Positions 15,856 through 24,175 of a DNA stretch of 64,000 bases are shown piece after piece (position 1 is the stretch's first letter; every line of letters starts with the position of its first letter). The position numbers were made by a program, and so were the translations under genes. Under the pieces are notes generated by a model, which did not search any database, was not told the DNA's origin, and saw only the letters and a list, made by a program, of their open reading frames with translations. This stretch comes from Thermanaerothrix solaris (GTDB taxonomy: Bacteria; Chloroflexota; Anaerolineae; Anaerolineales; Anaerolineaceae). Location: assembly GCF_032334255.1 (NCBI RefSeq), contig NZ_JAUHMF010000002.1, forward strand, positions 1,240,001 through 1,304,000, read 5' to 3'.

Positions 15856-17118
15856 TTGAGAATTACGGCACAGGTTAACGTGGAACACCCTGGTTCTAAG
15901 ACATCACCCCCTTCTTCCCCACGGTGGAGTAGCACCACCAAATTGGTGGTGGCATTAACCTTGGTAGCCCTTCTCGCGGGCCTCTTAATGCGTTTTCGTC
16001 AAGTTATCGGCCCGCTCTTGATGGCCTTTCTTATCGCCTATTTGCTTTACCCGGTGGTGCGGTTTCTAAATCGGCGTTTACATTTACCCTGGCGCTTAGC
16101 CAGTACGTTATTATTTGTGCTCATTATCCTCCTCTTCGTAGGCTTACTAACCCTGGGGGGCTTGGCGGTTTTTGAGCAGGTTCAAAGCCTGATCAACTTT
16201 TTGCAAACACAGGTGCGCATTTTACCCCAGGTTCTTCAGAACTTGGCGGCGCATCCGATTGAGATTGGGCCGTTCCGTTTTGATTTCAGCACGGTAGCCG
16301 TCACCGATCTAGCCAATCAGTTGCTGGGAATTGTGCAACCCCTATTAGCCAGGTTGGGAAATCTCGTCGGCGCCTTTGCGGCCGGGGCTGCGACAGCGAT
16401 TGGATGGACGTTTTTTGCCCTTCTGGTGGCCTATTTTATCTTGGCTGATGCCGAGAATGCACGCCAACAACTCCTAAACATTCAAATCCCCGGATATGCC
16501 GAGGATTTGCAGCGGCTGAGCATTGAGTTGGGTCGGATTTGGAATGCCTTTCTGCGCGGTCAATTGGTGATCTTTACAATTACTGTATTAATCTATATCG
16601 TTCTTTTGGGTGTACTGGGGGTGAAGTTTTACTTTGGTTTAGCGCTACTGGCTGGTTTGGCGCGTTTTATCCCTTATGTGGGGCCGGCAGTAGCTTGGAT
16701 TACTTATGGGTTGGTTGCATTTCTACAGGGCTCGACCCTCTTTGGTCTATTACCGATCTCCTATGCGCTGCTGGTGGTCGGTTGTGCCTGGATTACTGAT
16801 GTCATCATGGATAACCTGGTGGTGCCGCGCTTGATGGGTGAAGCGTTACGTGTCCATCCGGCGGCGGTGATGGTGGCAGCGATTATCTCGGCCAATCTTT
16901 TTGGAATTATCGGGGTCGTGTTAGCGGCGCCGGTGTTGGCTTCGCTTAAATTGATTCTTACCTATGCCTTGCGTAAATTATTCGATTTGGACCCGTGGGA
17001 AGGCCTGGAAATCGTTCCACCTCCACGGCGTCAAACCTGGGGTTTTCTTTCGCGCTTGTGGGATTCCATGACCCAAATCTGGGGGCGATGGGTACAAGCC
17101 TCACGACGTAAGACGTAA
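15856..17118 (+). CDS. AI-2E family transporter (PerM/YdiK type)
   Basis: A 420-residue inner-membrane protein with about eight hydrophobic segments. It shows the family order: two N-terminal helices, a soluble stretch (LINFLQTQVRILPQVLQNL), a central helix, then a C-terminal block with RGQLVIFTITVLIYIVLLG, LAGLARFIPYVGPAVAW and IMDNLVVPRLMG. Members export autoinducer-2 or act as Na+/H+ antiporters; the substrate cannot be inferred. The start is a TTG at 15856 or a GTG at 15880; neither has a strong ribosome site. It ends tail to tail with queG, 3 nt apart. Confidence 0.88.
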   Translation: MRITAQVNVEHPGSKTSPPSSPRWSSTTKLVVALTLVALLAGLLMRFRQVIGPLLMAFLIAYLLYPVVRFLNRRLHLPWRLASTLLFVLIILLFVGLLTLGGLAVFEQVQSLINFLQTQVRILPQVLQNLAAHPIEIGPFRFDFSTVAVTDLANQLLGIVQPLLARLGNLVGAFAAGAATAIGWTFFALLVAYFILADAENARQQLLNIQIPGYAEDLQRLSIELGRIWNAFLRGQLVIFTITVLIYIVLLGVLGVKFYFGLALLAGLARFIPYVGPAVAWITYGLVAFLQGSTLFGLLPISYALLVVGCAWITDVIMDNLVVPRLMGEALRVHPAAVMVAAIISANLFGIIGVVLAAPVLASLKLILTYALRKLFDLDPWEGLEIVPPPRRQTWGFLSRLWDSMTQIWGRWVQASRRKT

Positions 17119-17121
17119 AAA

Positions 17122-18285
17122 TCAGTCCGTATCTTCAAGAGCGGCTTTGATCTCAATTTGCACGTCTGGATCGGGTTCGCGTTGAAGGGCTTCGGAGAGG
17201 TGCTTACGGGCTAAGCGGGTCTTGATTCGACCTAGGGCCCAAGCCGCATGAGCCCGAACGAGAGGCTCGGGTTCGTTTTTCAATGTCAGGCCGAGGTGAG
17301 GGGCACTATCTGGATCTGCTGAATTACCCAACGCAACAGCGATATTGCGCAGGTACCCGCGCCGCCGCGCGCGCATGACCGGGGTATTGCCATAACGGGC
17401 TTTGAAATCCATGGGCGAGAGGGACAACTCATCAATGAGATTGGGAAAGGCAATATCTGGACGCATGGCGAAGGCAGGGCTGCCCTCAGATAAGGCGAAG
17501 CGTACATTCCAGGGGCAGACCATCTGACAAACATCACACCCAAAGACCCAATTGCCAATCGAGGAACGCAGATCACGTGGTATGGGGCCCTTATTCTCAA
17601 TAGTAAGGTAGGAAATACAACGTCCCGCATCAAGAGTACGATCCGGAAGGATACACTGAGTAGGGCATGCCTCAATGCAGCGGCGGCAGGAACCGCAGTG
17701 GTCGGTCGTAAAGGGCGGCGTGGGCGGGAGAGGGGCATTGATAAATGCTTCGCCGAGCAGGAAATAAGAGCCTTTACGCGGGTGAATTAGACAGGTGTTT
17801 TTTCCAATCCAGCCCAAACCTGCCTTCTGTGCAAAGTCACGCTCAAGGATGGGGCCGGTATCCGTGTAAATGCGTGCCAGAATCGGTGCGCTCAGCCAAG
17901 CCTCAAGTTCCTTCAGCAGTTCCTTAAGCAGTTCGGGGATAATATAATGATAGTCTTTTCCCCAGGCGTAAGAGGCAATCCGTCCGAATGGATAGGGAGA
18001 GGGTGGCGGTGGAATTGCCTGGGGATTGGGATAACGCATACCTACCACTAATAACGCGCGGGCTTCAGCCATAATGGCTTCGGGGTGCACGCGCAAGTAG
18101 CGGTTGCGCTCGGTAGCCATATAATCCATTTGCGCATAGCGTCCTTGCTTGACCCAAGTTTCATACGTTGTTACATGTGGGGGAGTGGTCGGTTGAGTGA
18201 TACCCAAAAGTTCAAGGCCGAGTTGCTCGGCCTTGAACCGCAGTGCTTCGATCAGGTATTCTGGATTGGGCAGAGAACCCGCCAT
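17122..18285 (-). CDS. queG: Epoxyqueuosine reductase
   Basis: A 387-residue QueG: an N-terminal cobalamin-binding region with MDYM and ALLVVGMRYP, the segment DTGPILERDFAQKAGLGWIGKNT, then two 4Fe-4S clusters in CGSCRRCIEACPTQCI and CDVCQMVCPWN, and a C-terminal HEAT-like repeat with AHAAWALGRI. It reduces epoxyqueuosine to queuosine in the wobble position of GUN tRNAs, the last step of the pathway. It lies 13 nt downstream of the Ig-like lipoprotein gene on the same strand. Confidence 0.95.
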   Translation of the reverse strand: MAGSLPNPEYLIEALRFKAEQLGLELLGITQPTTPPHVTTYETWVKQGRYAQMDYMATERNRYLRVHPEAIMAEARALLVVGMRYPNPQAIPPPPSPYPFGRIASYAWGKDYHYIIPELLKELLKELEAWLSAPILARIYTDTGPILERDFAQKAGLGWIGKNTCLIHPRKGSYFLLGEAFINAPLPPTPPFTTDHCGSCRRCIEACPTQCILPDRTLDAGRCISYLTIENKGPIPRDLRSSIGNWVFGCDVCQMVCPWNVRFALSEGSPAFAMRPDIAFPNLIDELSLSPMDFKARYGNTPVMRARRRGYLRNIAVALGNSADPDSAPHLGLTLKNEPEPLVRAHAAWALGRIKTRLARKHLSEALQREPDPDVQIEIKAALEDTD

Positions 18286-18298
18286 GCTGGTGTATGAC

Positions 18299-19003
18299 TT
18301 AACTGGTTGGGGTAACGGTGGGCTCTGGTGTGTTTGTGGGCGCGGCGGTGTTTGTTGGTGTTACGGTTGCGGTCGCCCCGGTAACCTTGATCGTGATGTA
18401 TACCGTGTAGAAGTTCTGCCCGTTTGCGTTTGTCAGTACCCACACGCTGGTGTAATCCCCCGGTGTGGTGGGGGCTTTCATGGTGAGGCTCAAATCTACC
18501 GTCTCACCTTTTTTCACTTCCTTGGGAAACTTAATGTCTGAGGCCCCTAACCGAAGCGCCTGATTGGCGAGATAGAAACGCAATTGATAGGCAGTGGTCC
18601 AGGTGGTGTCGCCGATGTTGCGGATGGTCCAGGTCATGGTAAATTCCTGGCCGGGCAGTAAAACCGTGCCATCTGCCGGTGATTGACTCACCCATTCCGC
18701 GCGGTCGGGAAGGTTGGCGCCGGGGCGGGTAGGGCTGACAACCGGCGTAGTGGTTTCGCCCGCGGGTGGAAGGGTAACGGCCAGCGTGGGAGTTGCCGTA
18801 GCCGTCGGGGGTGGGGTAATCGTGGGGGTAGTGGTGGGCATAGCAGCCGCCGTTTGGGTTAACCCTGCCTGCACGGTTTGTGCAACTTCGGTGTAGATTT
18901 GAGCCGGATCAGGGGTTGGAGTGCGTGAGGCCGGGTTACAGGCTGAAAGGATCGCCAAGGATAGGCTTAATAGGCTAAACGCCAAGATTTTTCGCACCGT
19001 CAT
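18299..19003 (-). CDS. Lipoprotein with NBR1-type Ig-like domain
   Basis: A 234-residue protein from ATG 19003, which has GGAGG nine nt upstream; in-frame start codons further up lack this. The signal ends at lipobox LSAC (Cys22). A Thr/Pro-rich linker follows, then about 110 residues of an NBR1 Ig-like domain: LLPGQEFTMTWTIRNIGDTTW and KGETVDLSLTMKAPTTPGDY are its hallmark strands. Another Thr/Pro tail closes the protein. Such domains are common on surface proteins of Chloroflexota, with no known ligand. It follows the M23 peptidase gene on the same strand after 97 nt. Confidence 0.82.
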   Translation of the reverse strand: MTVRKILAFSLLSLSLAILSACNPASRTPTPDPAQIYTEVAQTVQAGLTQTAAAMPTTTPTITPPPTATATPTLAVTLPPAGETTTPVVSPTRPGANLPDRAEWVSQSPADGTVLLPGQEFTMTWTIRNIGDTTWTTAYQLRFYLANQALRLGASDIKFPKEVKKGETVDLSLTMKAPTTPGDYTSVWVLTNANGQNFYTVYITIKVTGATATVTPTNTAAPTNTPEPTVTPTS

Positions 19004-19139
19004 GAGTTTATTCCTCCATAAAAAATTGCACATGCAGGTCAATGCTCCCGGGATGGGGATGCTGCCCTATTTTGTAACCGGATGCCCGAATTGTCAAGGG
19101 CTGGGGGATTGGAGGGGGGATTGATGGGGATTTTGAAGG

Positions 19140-20249
19140 TTAGTGGGGTGAATTGTCAGCGGGTAACACAATAGGTGGAGGAGGCGTTGGTAGCGACGTA
19201 GAAAATCCCTGACCTTCGCGGAAAGTGAAATAGCGAACCATGCCTGCCAATATCTCGGTTTCAAAGTGGTAGGGCGTCCCTTTATACTTGAATGTGATAC
19301 GATACTTCCCAGCGGGCAGGTCGCTTAGCACCAGGTTTTCACGGTAGTAATCGTCGCTATTCACACTATGAGGAGCATAGGTGCGAACCTGCCACATTTG
19401 ACTCGAATCAAGCGCCTGCACGTCTATCGTAAGATGCTCAATAGGTTGTCCAGTGTTTTTAAGCAGCCGCCCGGCCAGCACGCCCCAGCCTTGGGGTGGT
19501 ACCAGCCATAGTTCGGGGTTGCGGGTGACAAAGAACGAGTTTTGCTCGATCCGTACCTCGAAATGCAGGTGTGGGCCGGTGGTAAAACCAGTGCTCCCCA
19601 CATATCCCAAGACGTCTCCCGTACGCACTTTTTGCCCGCTGGTTACGGTAATCTCATCCATATGGGCATAAACGGTGTAAAGTTTTCGTCCCTGGTAGCC
19701 AAAATCATGGAGAATAACCACGGCTAATCCATAAGGATCATCGGGACGATCCCGGCCAGCATAGAGGCCGTAACCCGACCAGACGACTTCGCCTTCACCA
19801 GCGGCAAGCACCGGGGTGCCACGAGGCGCATCAATGTCTATGCCGGTGTGGACGATGTCAGTACCGGTGAAGTAATCACCATAGCGGTATTCTGGGAGTG
19901 GCCAGTTGACCTCGTCGGCAGCGATAGGGCGGGAGAAGAGGAAGTGATCATAAGGGGTTAGCGCCAGAGGGGGAGTATACAAAGGTGGGCGCCATATTGA
20001 AACCGGCAATGGGGCGGGGGTGGGGAGAGTGAAACGGAGTGGGGGATCACTGGCTTGCGGCCAAGAGGTTGGGATGGGTGATGACGGTTGTGACACGGAC
20101 TGCCCTGCCAATGTGGGAGAAGGACTGGGCTGTACCACGGTGACTGCCTCGGAATCCGCCCATGCCGTGGCTGTGCATCCGCTCTGAGATAGGGATAGAA
20201 GGATCAAAAGAATAACGGGTACTAAATTATAGGAGGGCTGTCTGTTCAT
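19140..20249 (-). CDS. Exported M23-family (LytM) peptidase-like protein
   Basis: A 369-residue protein with a hydrophobic N-terminal signal ending near SGC25 (a possible but atypical lipobox) and a Ser/Pro linker. The middle is an M23 domain with the zinc motif HTGIDIDAPRGTPVLA and the later HLHFEV, so both metal-ligand segments are present. The C-terminal 110 residues form a beta-rich domain. M23 enzymes cut peptidoglycan cross-bridges. Its start overlaps the stop of the preceding PD40 protein gene by 4 nt, so the two are made together and may act at the same envelope site. Confidence 0.87.
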   Translation of the reverse strand: MNRQPSYNLVPVILLILLSLSQSGCTATAWADSEAVTVVQPSPSPTLAGQSVSQPSSPIPTSWPQASDPPLRFTLPTPAPLPVSIWRPPLYTPPLALTPYDHFLFSRPIAADEVNWPLPEYRYGDYFTGTDIVHTGIDIDAPRGTPVLAAGEGEVVWSGYGLYAGRDRPDDPYGLAVVILHDFGYQGRKLYTVYAHMDEITVTSGQKVRTGDVLGYVGSTGFTTGPHLHFEVRIEQNSFFVTRNPELWLVPPQGWGVLAGRLLKNTGQPIEHLTIDVQALDSSQMWQVRTYAPHSVNSDDYYRENLVLSDLPAGKYRITFKYKGTPYHFETEILAGMVRYFTFREGQGFSTSLPTPPPPIVLPADNSPH

Positions 20250-22126
20250 GGGCCGCGCATCTGACTTGGAGGGGTCAACGTAGGACGAGGTGAGACGGGC
20301 GAAGACACTACCTCAGTGGTCGTTGGCGATGGAGACGTGTAACTCCTGGGGGTGGGGGTTGGTGATGGGGTGACAGTCCAGGTTGGTAAGGGCGTCGGCG
20401 GGTTGATGGCTTCCACAGGATAGATTTGTGCAATGGCCTCTTCCCAATCTAAACCGTTCCGCCATACAAATTGGTTGAATCGCGCCGCGGGATAGTAACT
20501 ACGCCAGGTCGGAAGTGCTGGTAGGCGTTCCCATCCCCAGCGTTGTGCGAGTTCGGTGAAGTCCACCCAGTAACCATAAGGGGGTGGTTCTGGAGCCCCA
20601 CCCTGTTCGTAGGCTTTGGGGTCACCTTTGAAACGGGCATCCATATTCCAGATGGGAGAGGTAAGAGGAACACCCTGGGAGCCATCTTGGTAACGGGTGC
20701 GTACCCAGAGCCGCCAGAAAGTGCCCTCGTAAGAATCCTCGCGTGTTAGCACGATCCATTGGGCTTGCAGAAGCAGAGGGTTTAAGGAAAAAGCGCGTCC
20801 GGTTAACAGCCAGTCATCCACGTGTCCGGCGTTGGTGGGTTCACTAATCGGCATGTAGGCGCTTTCGAGACTGCCCAGTACGTCCCACCCAACCTGACGG
20901 GCTGTCTCTTGGCGTAGAAGGGTAAAGGCTGGTAAGACCTCGGCGAGAAGATAGGGATAAGGCGCGGTAACGTCATCTAATGGCACTAAACGGTTACCAG
21001 GGGATTGAGATGCGACTGGCGTTTGAGGCGGTATAAATTGACTGGGGCCAGGGAGGAGGTAAGGCTGAATGGCCTCAAAAGCCCGCTCTGAACCCCAAGT
21101 GTATCCATGAACTTTACCCGGTAAGGGCTGGGGAGGAAGCCATAAGGTGCCCCGATGGATATCATATCCCACCAAAAGGTATTGGTTAGGGGTGGAAAGA
21201 ATACCGAGGATGTTATCGCCTTGAGGTGACCAAAGAGGACTTTCACCGCTCATCAAGTGTTGCGGTTTCTTTTCAGGATTAAATCCATCCCATACCAGGA
21301 TGGCATTTTCATTGGCACTGCAGCCACCCCAGGCCACATAACGGCCATCGGGTGACCAGACTGGATCATGCTCATCACAATCCGGAGATTGGGACAAATT
21401 GACGAAGCGGTCATCTGTAAGGTCGAGACGGGCTAACCAAACATCCGTTTGGCCTGAGCGAGTGGAGGTGAAAAGGATCTCGCGTCCTTGCGGGGACCAC
21501 TGAGGCGAGAGATCTAAGCCCGGGTCATCGGTTAGTCGGATTGGGGGTTGTGATGGATCCAATGCCGACTTGACCAGGATGTCCAGATTGCCGTTGATGA
21601 GAGACTCATAGGCTAGCCATTGACCATCGGGCGACCAGGTGGGGTGTCCATCATATTCGGGGGTATCAGTGATCTGGGTGAGTTTGCCATCCGTAAGAGA
21701 AAGCACATAGATGTTCCAAAACCCATTGCGTCGCGACACAAAGGCCAATTTTTGACCATCAGGGCTGAGTGCAGGGTGTATGTCGTCCCAGGGGTTATCG
21801 GTTAGTCGGGTTAAGGGCAGGCTGTAGGGGTGGTAAGCAAAAAGATGGATAAATGGGCCATCGCTTAAGGCCAAGACCACGACCCCGGAAGGAGCTACCG
21901 TGGTGGAGAGAACGGGAATAGATGTGGAAGCAGGAAGATTGACGGCATCTGTGCTTTCCGGACTTAGCGCGGGGGGGCTGGAGGTGAGCAAAAAACTACC
22001 CCTTACGGTTAGAGAAGTTGGTAACAGGGTTGCCCGGAGTACTCCAAGCCCAAGAATCAAGCACAACAATAGGCTGGCCAGGATTAACCTATGATGGGAG
22101 GTGGAAGGTGGCTTTATCTCAGCCAT
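20246..22126 (-). CDS. Membrane-anchored TolB-like protein with PD40 beta-propeller repeats
   Basis: A 626-residue protein with one N-terminal hydrophobic helix (about residues 12-32) and the rest outside. Between residues 95 and 300 there are at least four PD40 repeats: HPALSPDGQKLAFVS, HPTWSPDGQWLAYES, SPQWSPQGREILFTS and DPVWSPDGRYVAWGG, the pattern of the TolB propeller. A C-terminal domain of about 250 residues is not recognised, and the tail is Thr/Pro-rich. It probably binds a protein or cell-wall partner. The following M23 peptidase gene overlaps its stop. Confidence 0.85.
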   Translation of the reverse strand: MAEIKPPSTSHHRLILASLLLCLILGLGVLRATLLPTSLTVRGSFLLTSSPPALSPESTDAVNLPASTSIPVLSTTVAPSGVVVLALSDGPFIHLFAYHPYSLPLTRLTDNPWDDIHPALSPDGQKLAFVSRRNGFWNIYVLSLTDGKLTQITDTPEYDGHPTWSPDGQWLAYESLINGNLDILVKSALDPSQPPIRLTDDPGLDLSPQWSPQGREILFTSTRSGQTDVWLARLDLTDDRFVNLSQSPDCDEHDPVWSPDGRYVAWGGCSANENAILVWDGFNPEKKPQHLMSGESPLWSPQGDNILGILSTPNQYLLVGYDIHRGTLWLPPQPLPGKVHGYTWGSERAFEAIQPYLLPGPSQFIPPQTPVASQSPGNRLVPLDDVTAPYPYLLAEVLPAFTLLRQETARQVGWDVLGSLESAYMPISEPTNAGHVDDWLLTGRAFSLNPLLLQAQWIVLTREDSYEGTFWRLWVRTRYQDGSQGVPLTSPIWNMDARFKGDPKAYEQGGAPEPPPYGYWVDFTELAQRWGWERLPALPTWRSYYPAARFNQFVWRNGLDWEEAIAQIYPVEAINPPTPLPTWTVTPSPTPTPRSYTSPSPTTTEVVSSPVSPRPTLTPPSQMRGP

Positions 22127-22236
22127 ATAACGTGGCTCTTGCCAATAATTGTAGCACCGCCCGACTGGGGTTCAACTTTCAATAATGCAAAGTGGAGGTG
22201 CAAGAGTCACACCAGGTGATGAGATGGCACGTTCTT

Positions 22237-22602
22237 TTATGGCTGAGGTGGCGAGGATGGTAGATCAAACGTAAGGTTTCGTTCGTCCACAGTACCCAGA
22301 TCAGGGTAAATCAGTCGGGCCGTCAATTGGTAGTGTGGGCTCGCAGGGGCTCGGCGCAGGTGCAGGGTAATCACAAGGCGGTAATCTACATTTTCAATAA
22401 TGTGGGCGGAGGTAACTTCCTGGTTTTCGGCATCGGTAATAACCACCTCGAGGTTTGGGGGAGATTGAAAGGGCGTGAGTTCCATCAGGACGCGAATCTT
22501 GGTCCCTTCGGGCCAGGGTTCTATCCTAATATTCTCGAAGCGGACTTGTGCCGGAGGTAACGCTTCGGGATCGGGTTGGAGAGGATTAAAGCGCAATCTC
22601 AT
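22237..22602 (-). CDS. Hypothetical protein, predicted beta-sandwich
   Basis: A 121-residue protein not recognised. It has no signal, no membrane helix and no Cys. Alternating hydrophobic strands (VRFENIRIEPW, KIRVLMELTPF, NLEVVITDAE, YRLVITLHLRRA, YQLTARLIYP) suggest a small beta-sandwich. The gene lies between a UMF1 transporter and the PD40 protein on the same strand, 18 nt from the former. Codon use is like its neighbours. A real gene is likely because the frame is conserved in style and spacing; function unknown. Confidence 0.65.
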   Translation of the reverse strand: MRLRFNPLQPDPEALPPAQVRFENIRIEPWPEGTKIRVLMELTPFQSPPNLEVVITDAENQEVTSAHIIENVDYRLVITLHLRRAPASPHYQLTARLIYPDLGTVDERNLTFDLPSSPPQP

Positions 22603-22620
22603 TTTGACCTCTGGGGTTTC

Positions 22621-23973
22621 TCACGGGGTGGGCACTGGAGCATGAACCAGCAGGGCCTGTTCTTCGGCTTCCGCAATCCGAATCCCCTCTTGTTCATTGA
22701 CACGGGTAAGGAGCAACATGCCCAAAGTAAAGAAGATAATCAGTGAGATGATGCTGAAGCGGCTGCCCCCCATCAAGCGGCTGACGATGCCAAAAACCAG
22801 CGGCCCGACGGTACCGGCAATTTTCTCGCTCACGCCAAAGAAGGAATAGAACTCGGCAGATTGGCTTTTGGGCACCATTCGTCCAAAGAGAGAACGGCTG
22901 AGAGCCTGGCTACCTCCCTGGACGGTTGCCACGGCGAAACCGAGCAAGAAAAAGTGTAAAGGTGTGCGCAAAAAGTAGCCCCCAATGGCGATGGCGGTGT
23001 AAACGGCCAAACTGAGTAAGATGGCTGGTTTTGTGCCAATTTTCTTCGCCAGCCAGCCGAAGAGGATAGCGAAAGGAATGGCAACGAATTGCACCATGAG
23101 CAGCGTGCCAACGGTGGTCTCAATTCCAAACCCCAATTCAGTGCCATAAATGGTAGCCATGTAAATAATGGTGCCAATACCATTGTTGTATAACCAGAAA
23201 GCAATGATAAATTTCATCAATTCCCGATACTGACGGATGTTGCGGAAGGTATTGGCTAAACGAGAAAAACTGGCTTTTACCGGGTTGAAATCAACCTCAT
23301 TGCTGAAGATCCGGCGAGGAGGCTCAGCGACATAGCGCCAGAGGGGAATAGTAAAGATAAACCACCATACTGCAACGGTTACAAAAGCCAACCGAGTCAT
23401 CCAGGCGGTTAGTACGCTTTCCTCAAGGGCTAAGGTGGGGATAAGTTGAGGCAGGACTTTGGGGCCGAAAAGAATCATAGCCATGTTTACGGCCAATAGG
23501 ATTCCTCCGCCAGCATACCCCATGGCATACCCTCGTGAGGAAACCTGATCGATTTCATCCGGGGTGGCAACATGGGGAAGTAAAGAGTCATAAAACACGT
23601 TTGCTCCTGAGAAACCGATGCTTCCCAGAATGTAAAAGAGTGAGGCCATGATCCAATCGCCGCGCTGGACGAAGTAAAGTAAAGCAGTGCCGAAAATGCC
23701 CAGGAGGGCGAAAACGGTTAAAAAGCGTTTCTTGGCGCCGCTGAAGTCGGCCATAGCGCCGAGAATGGGGCCAAGCACAGCCACCAAAACCAATGCGAGG
23801 GTGGTCGTAAAAGCCCAATTGGATGTGGCTTCGTTGGGAGGGAGATCCGCGGCCGCGACCGAGGCATAGTACACAGGGAGAACAGCGGCCATAATCGTAG
23901 TAGCAAAGGCAGAGTTGGCCCAATCATACATCGTCCAAGCCCAGATAGCGCGGCGGTGAGAGTCGTTTTTCAT
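22621..23973 (-). CDS. MFS transporter, UMF1 (Atg22-like) family
   Basis: A 450-residue protein with 11-12 hydrophobic segments. The start WAWTMYDWANSAFATTIMAAVLP is the UMF1/Atg22 family signature, and GLGGAMADFSGAKKR-like loop 2 (here ILGAMADFSGAKKR) is the MFS motif A. ATG 23973 has GAGGTG 7-8 nt upstream and is preferred to GTG 23982. Fungal relatives export amino acids from vacuoles; bacterial substrates are unknown. A TATAAT hexamer on the minus strand (24010-24005) may be its promoter. Confidence 0.88.
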   Translation of the reverse strand: MKNDSHRRAIWAWTMYDWANSAFATTIMAAVLPVYYASVAAADLPPNEATSNWAFTTTLALVLVAVLGPILGAMADFSGAKKRFLTVFALLGIFGTALLYFVQRGDWIMASLFYILGSIGFSGANVFYDSLLPHVATPDEIDQVSSRGYAMGYAGGGILLAVNMAMILFGPKVLPQLIPTLALEESVLTAWMTRLAFVTVAVWWFIFTIPLWRYVAEPPRRIFSNEVDFNPVKASFSRLANTFRNIRQYRELMKFIIAFWLYNNGIGTIIYMATIYGTELGFGIETTVGTLLMVQFVAIPFAILFGWLAKKIGTKPAILLSLAVYTAIAIGGYFLRTPLHFFLLGFAVATVQGGSQALSRSLFGRMVPKSQSAEFYSFFGVSEKIAGTVGPLVFGIVSRLMGGSRFSIISLIIFFTLGMLLLTRVNEQEGIRIAEAEEQALLVHAPVPTP

Positions 23974-24175
23974 ACAACGCACCTCGGATGGAAAATATAG
24001 ATGTATTATACGTTGGAGCGGCCATCATCGAGGACAAATCCCGCTTCAGAGACCTTAAAAAGTTTTGACGATTAAGGGTAATTGGCCTTAGAAAAGAGGC
24101 GATAGGATTAGAATTAAAGGTCAAAATATTCAACGGTTACAGGTTGGATTGACGTACTAGCGTGAGGTGAAAGGG

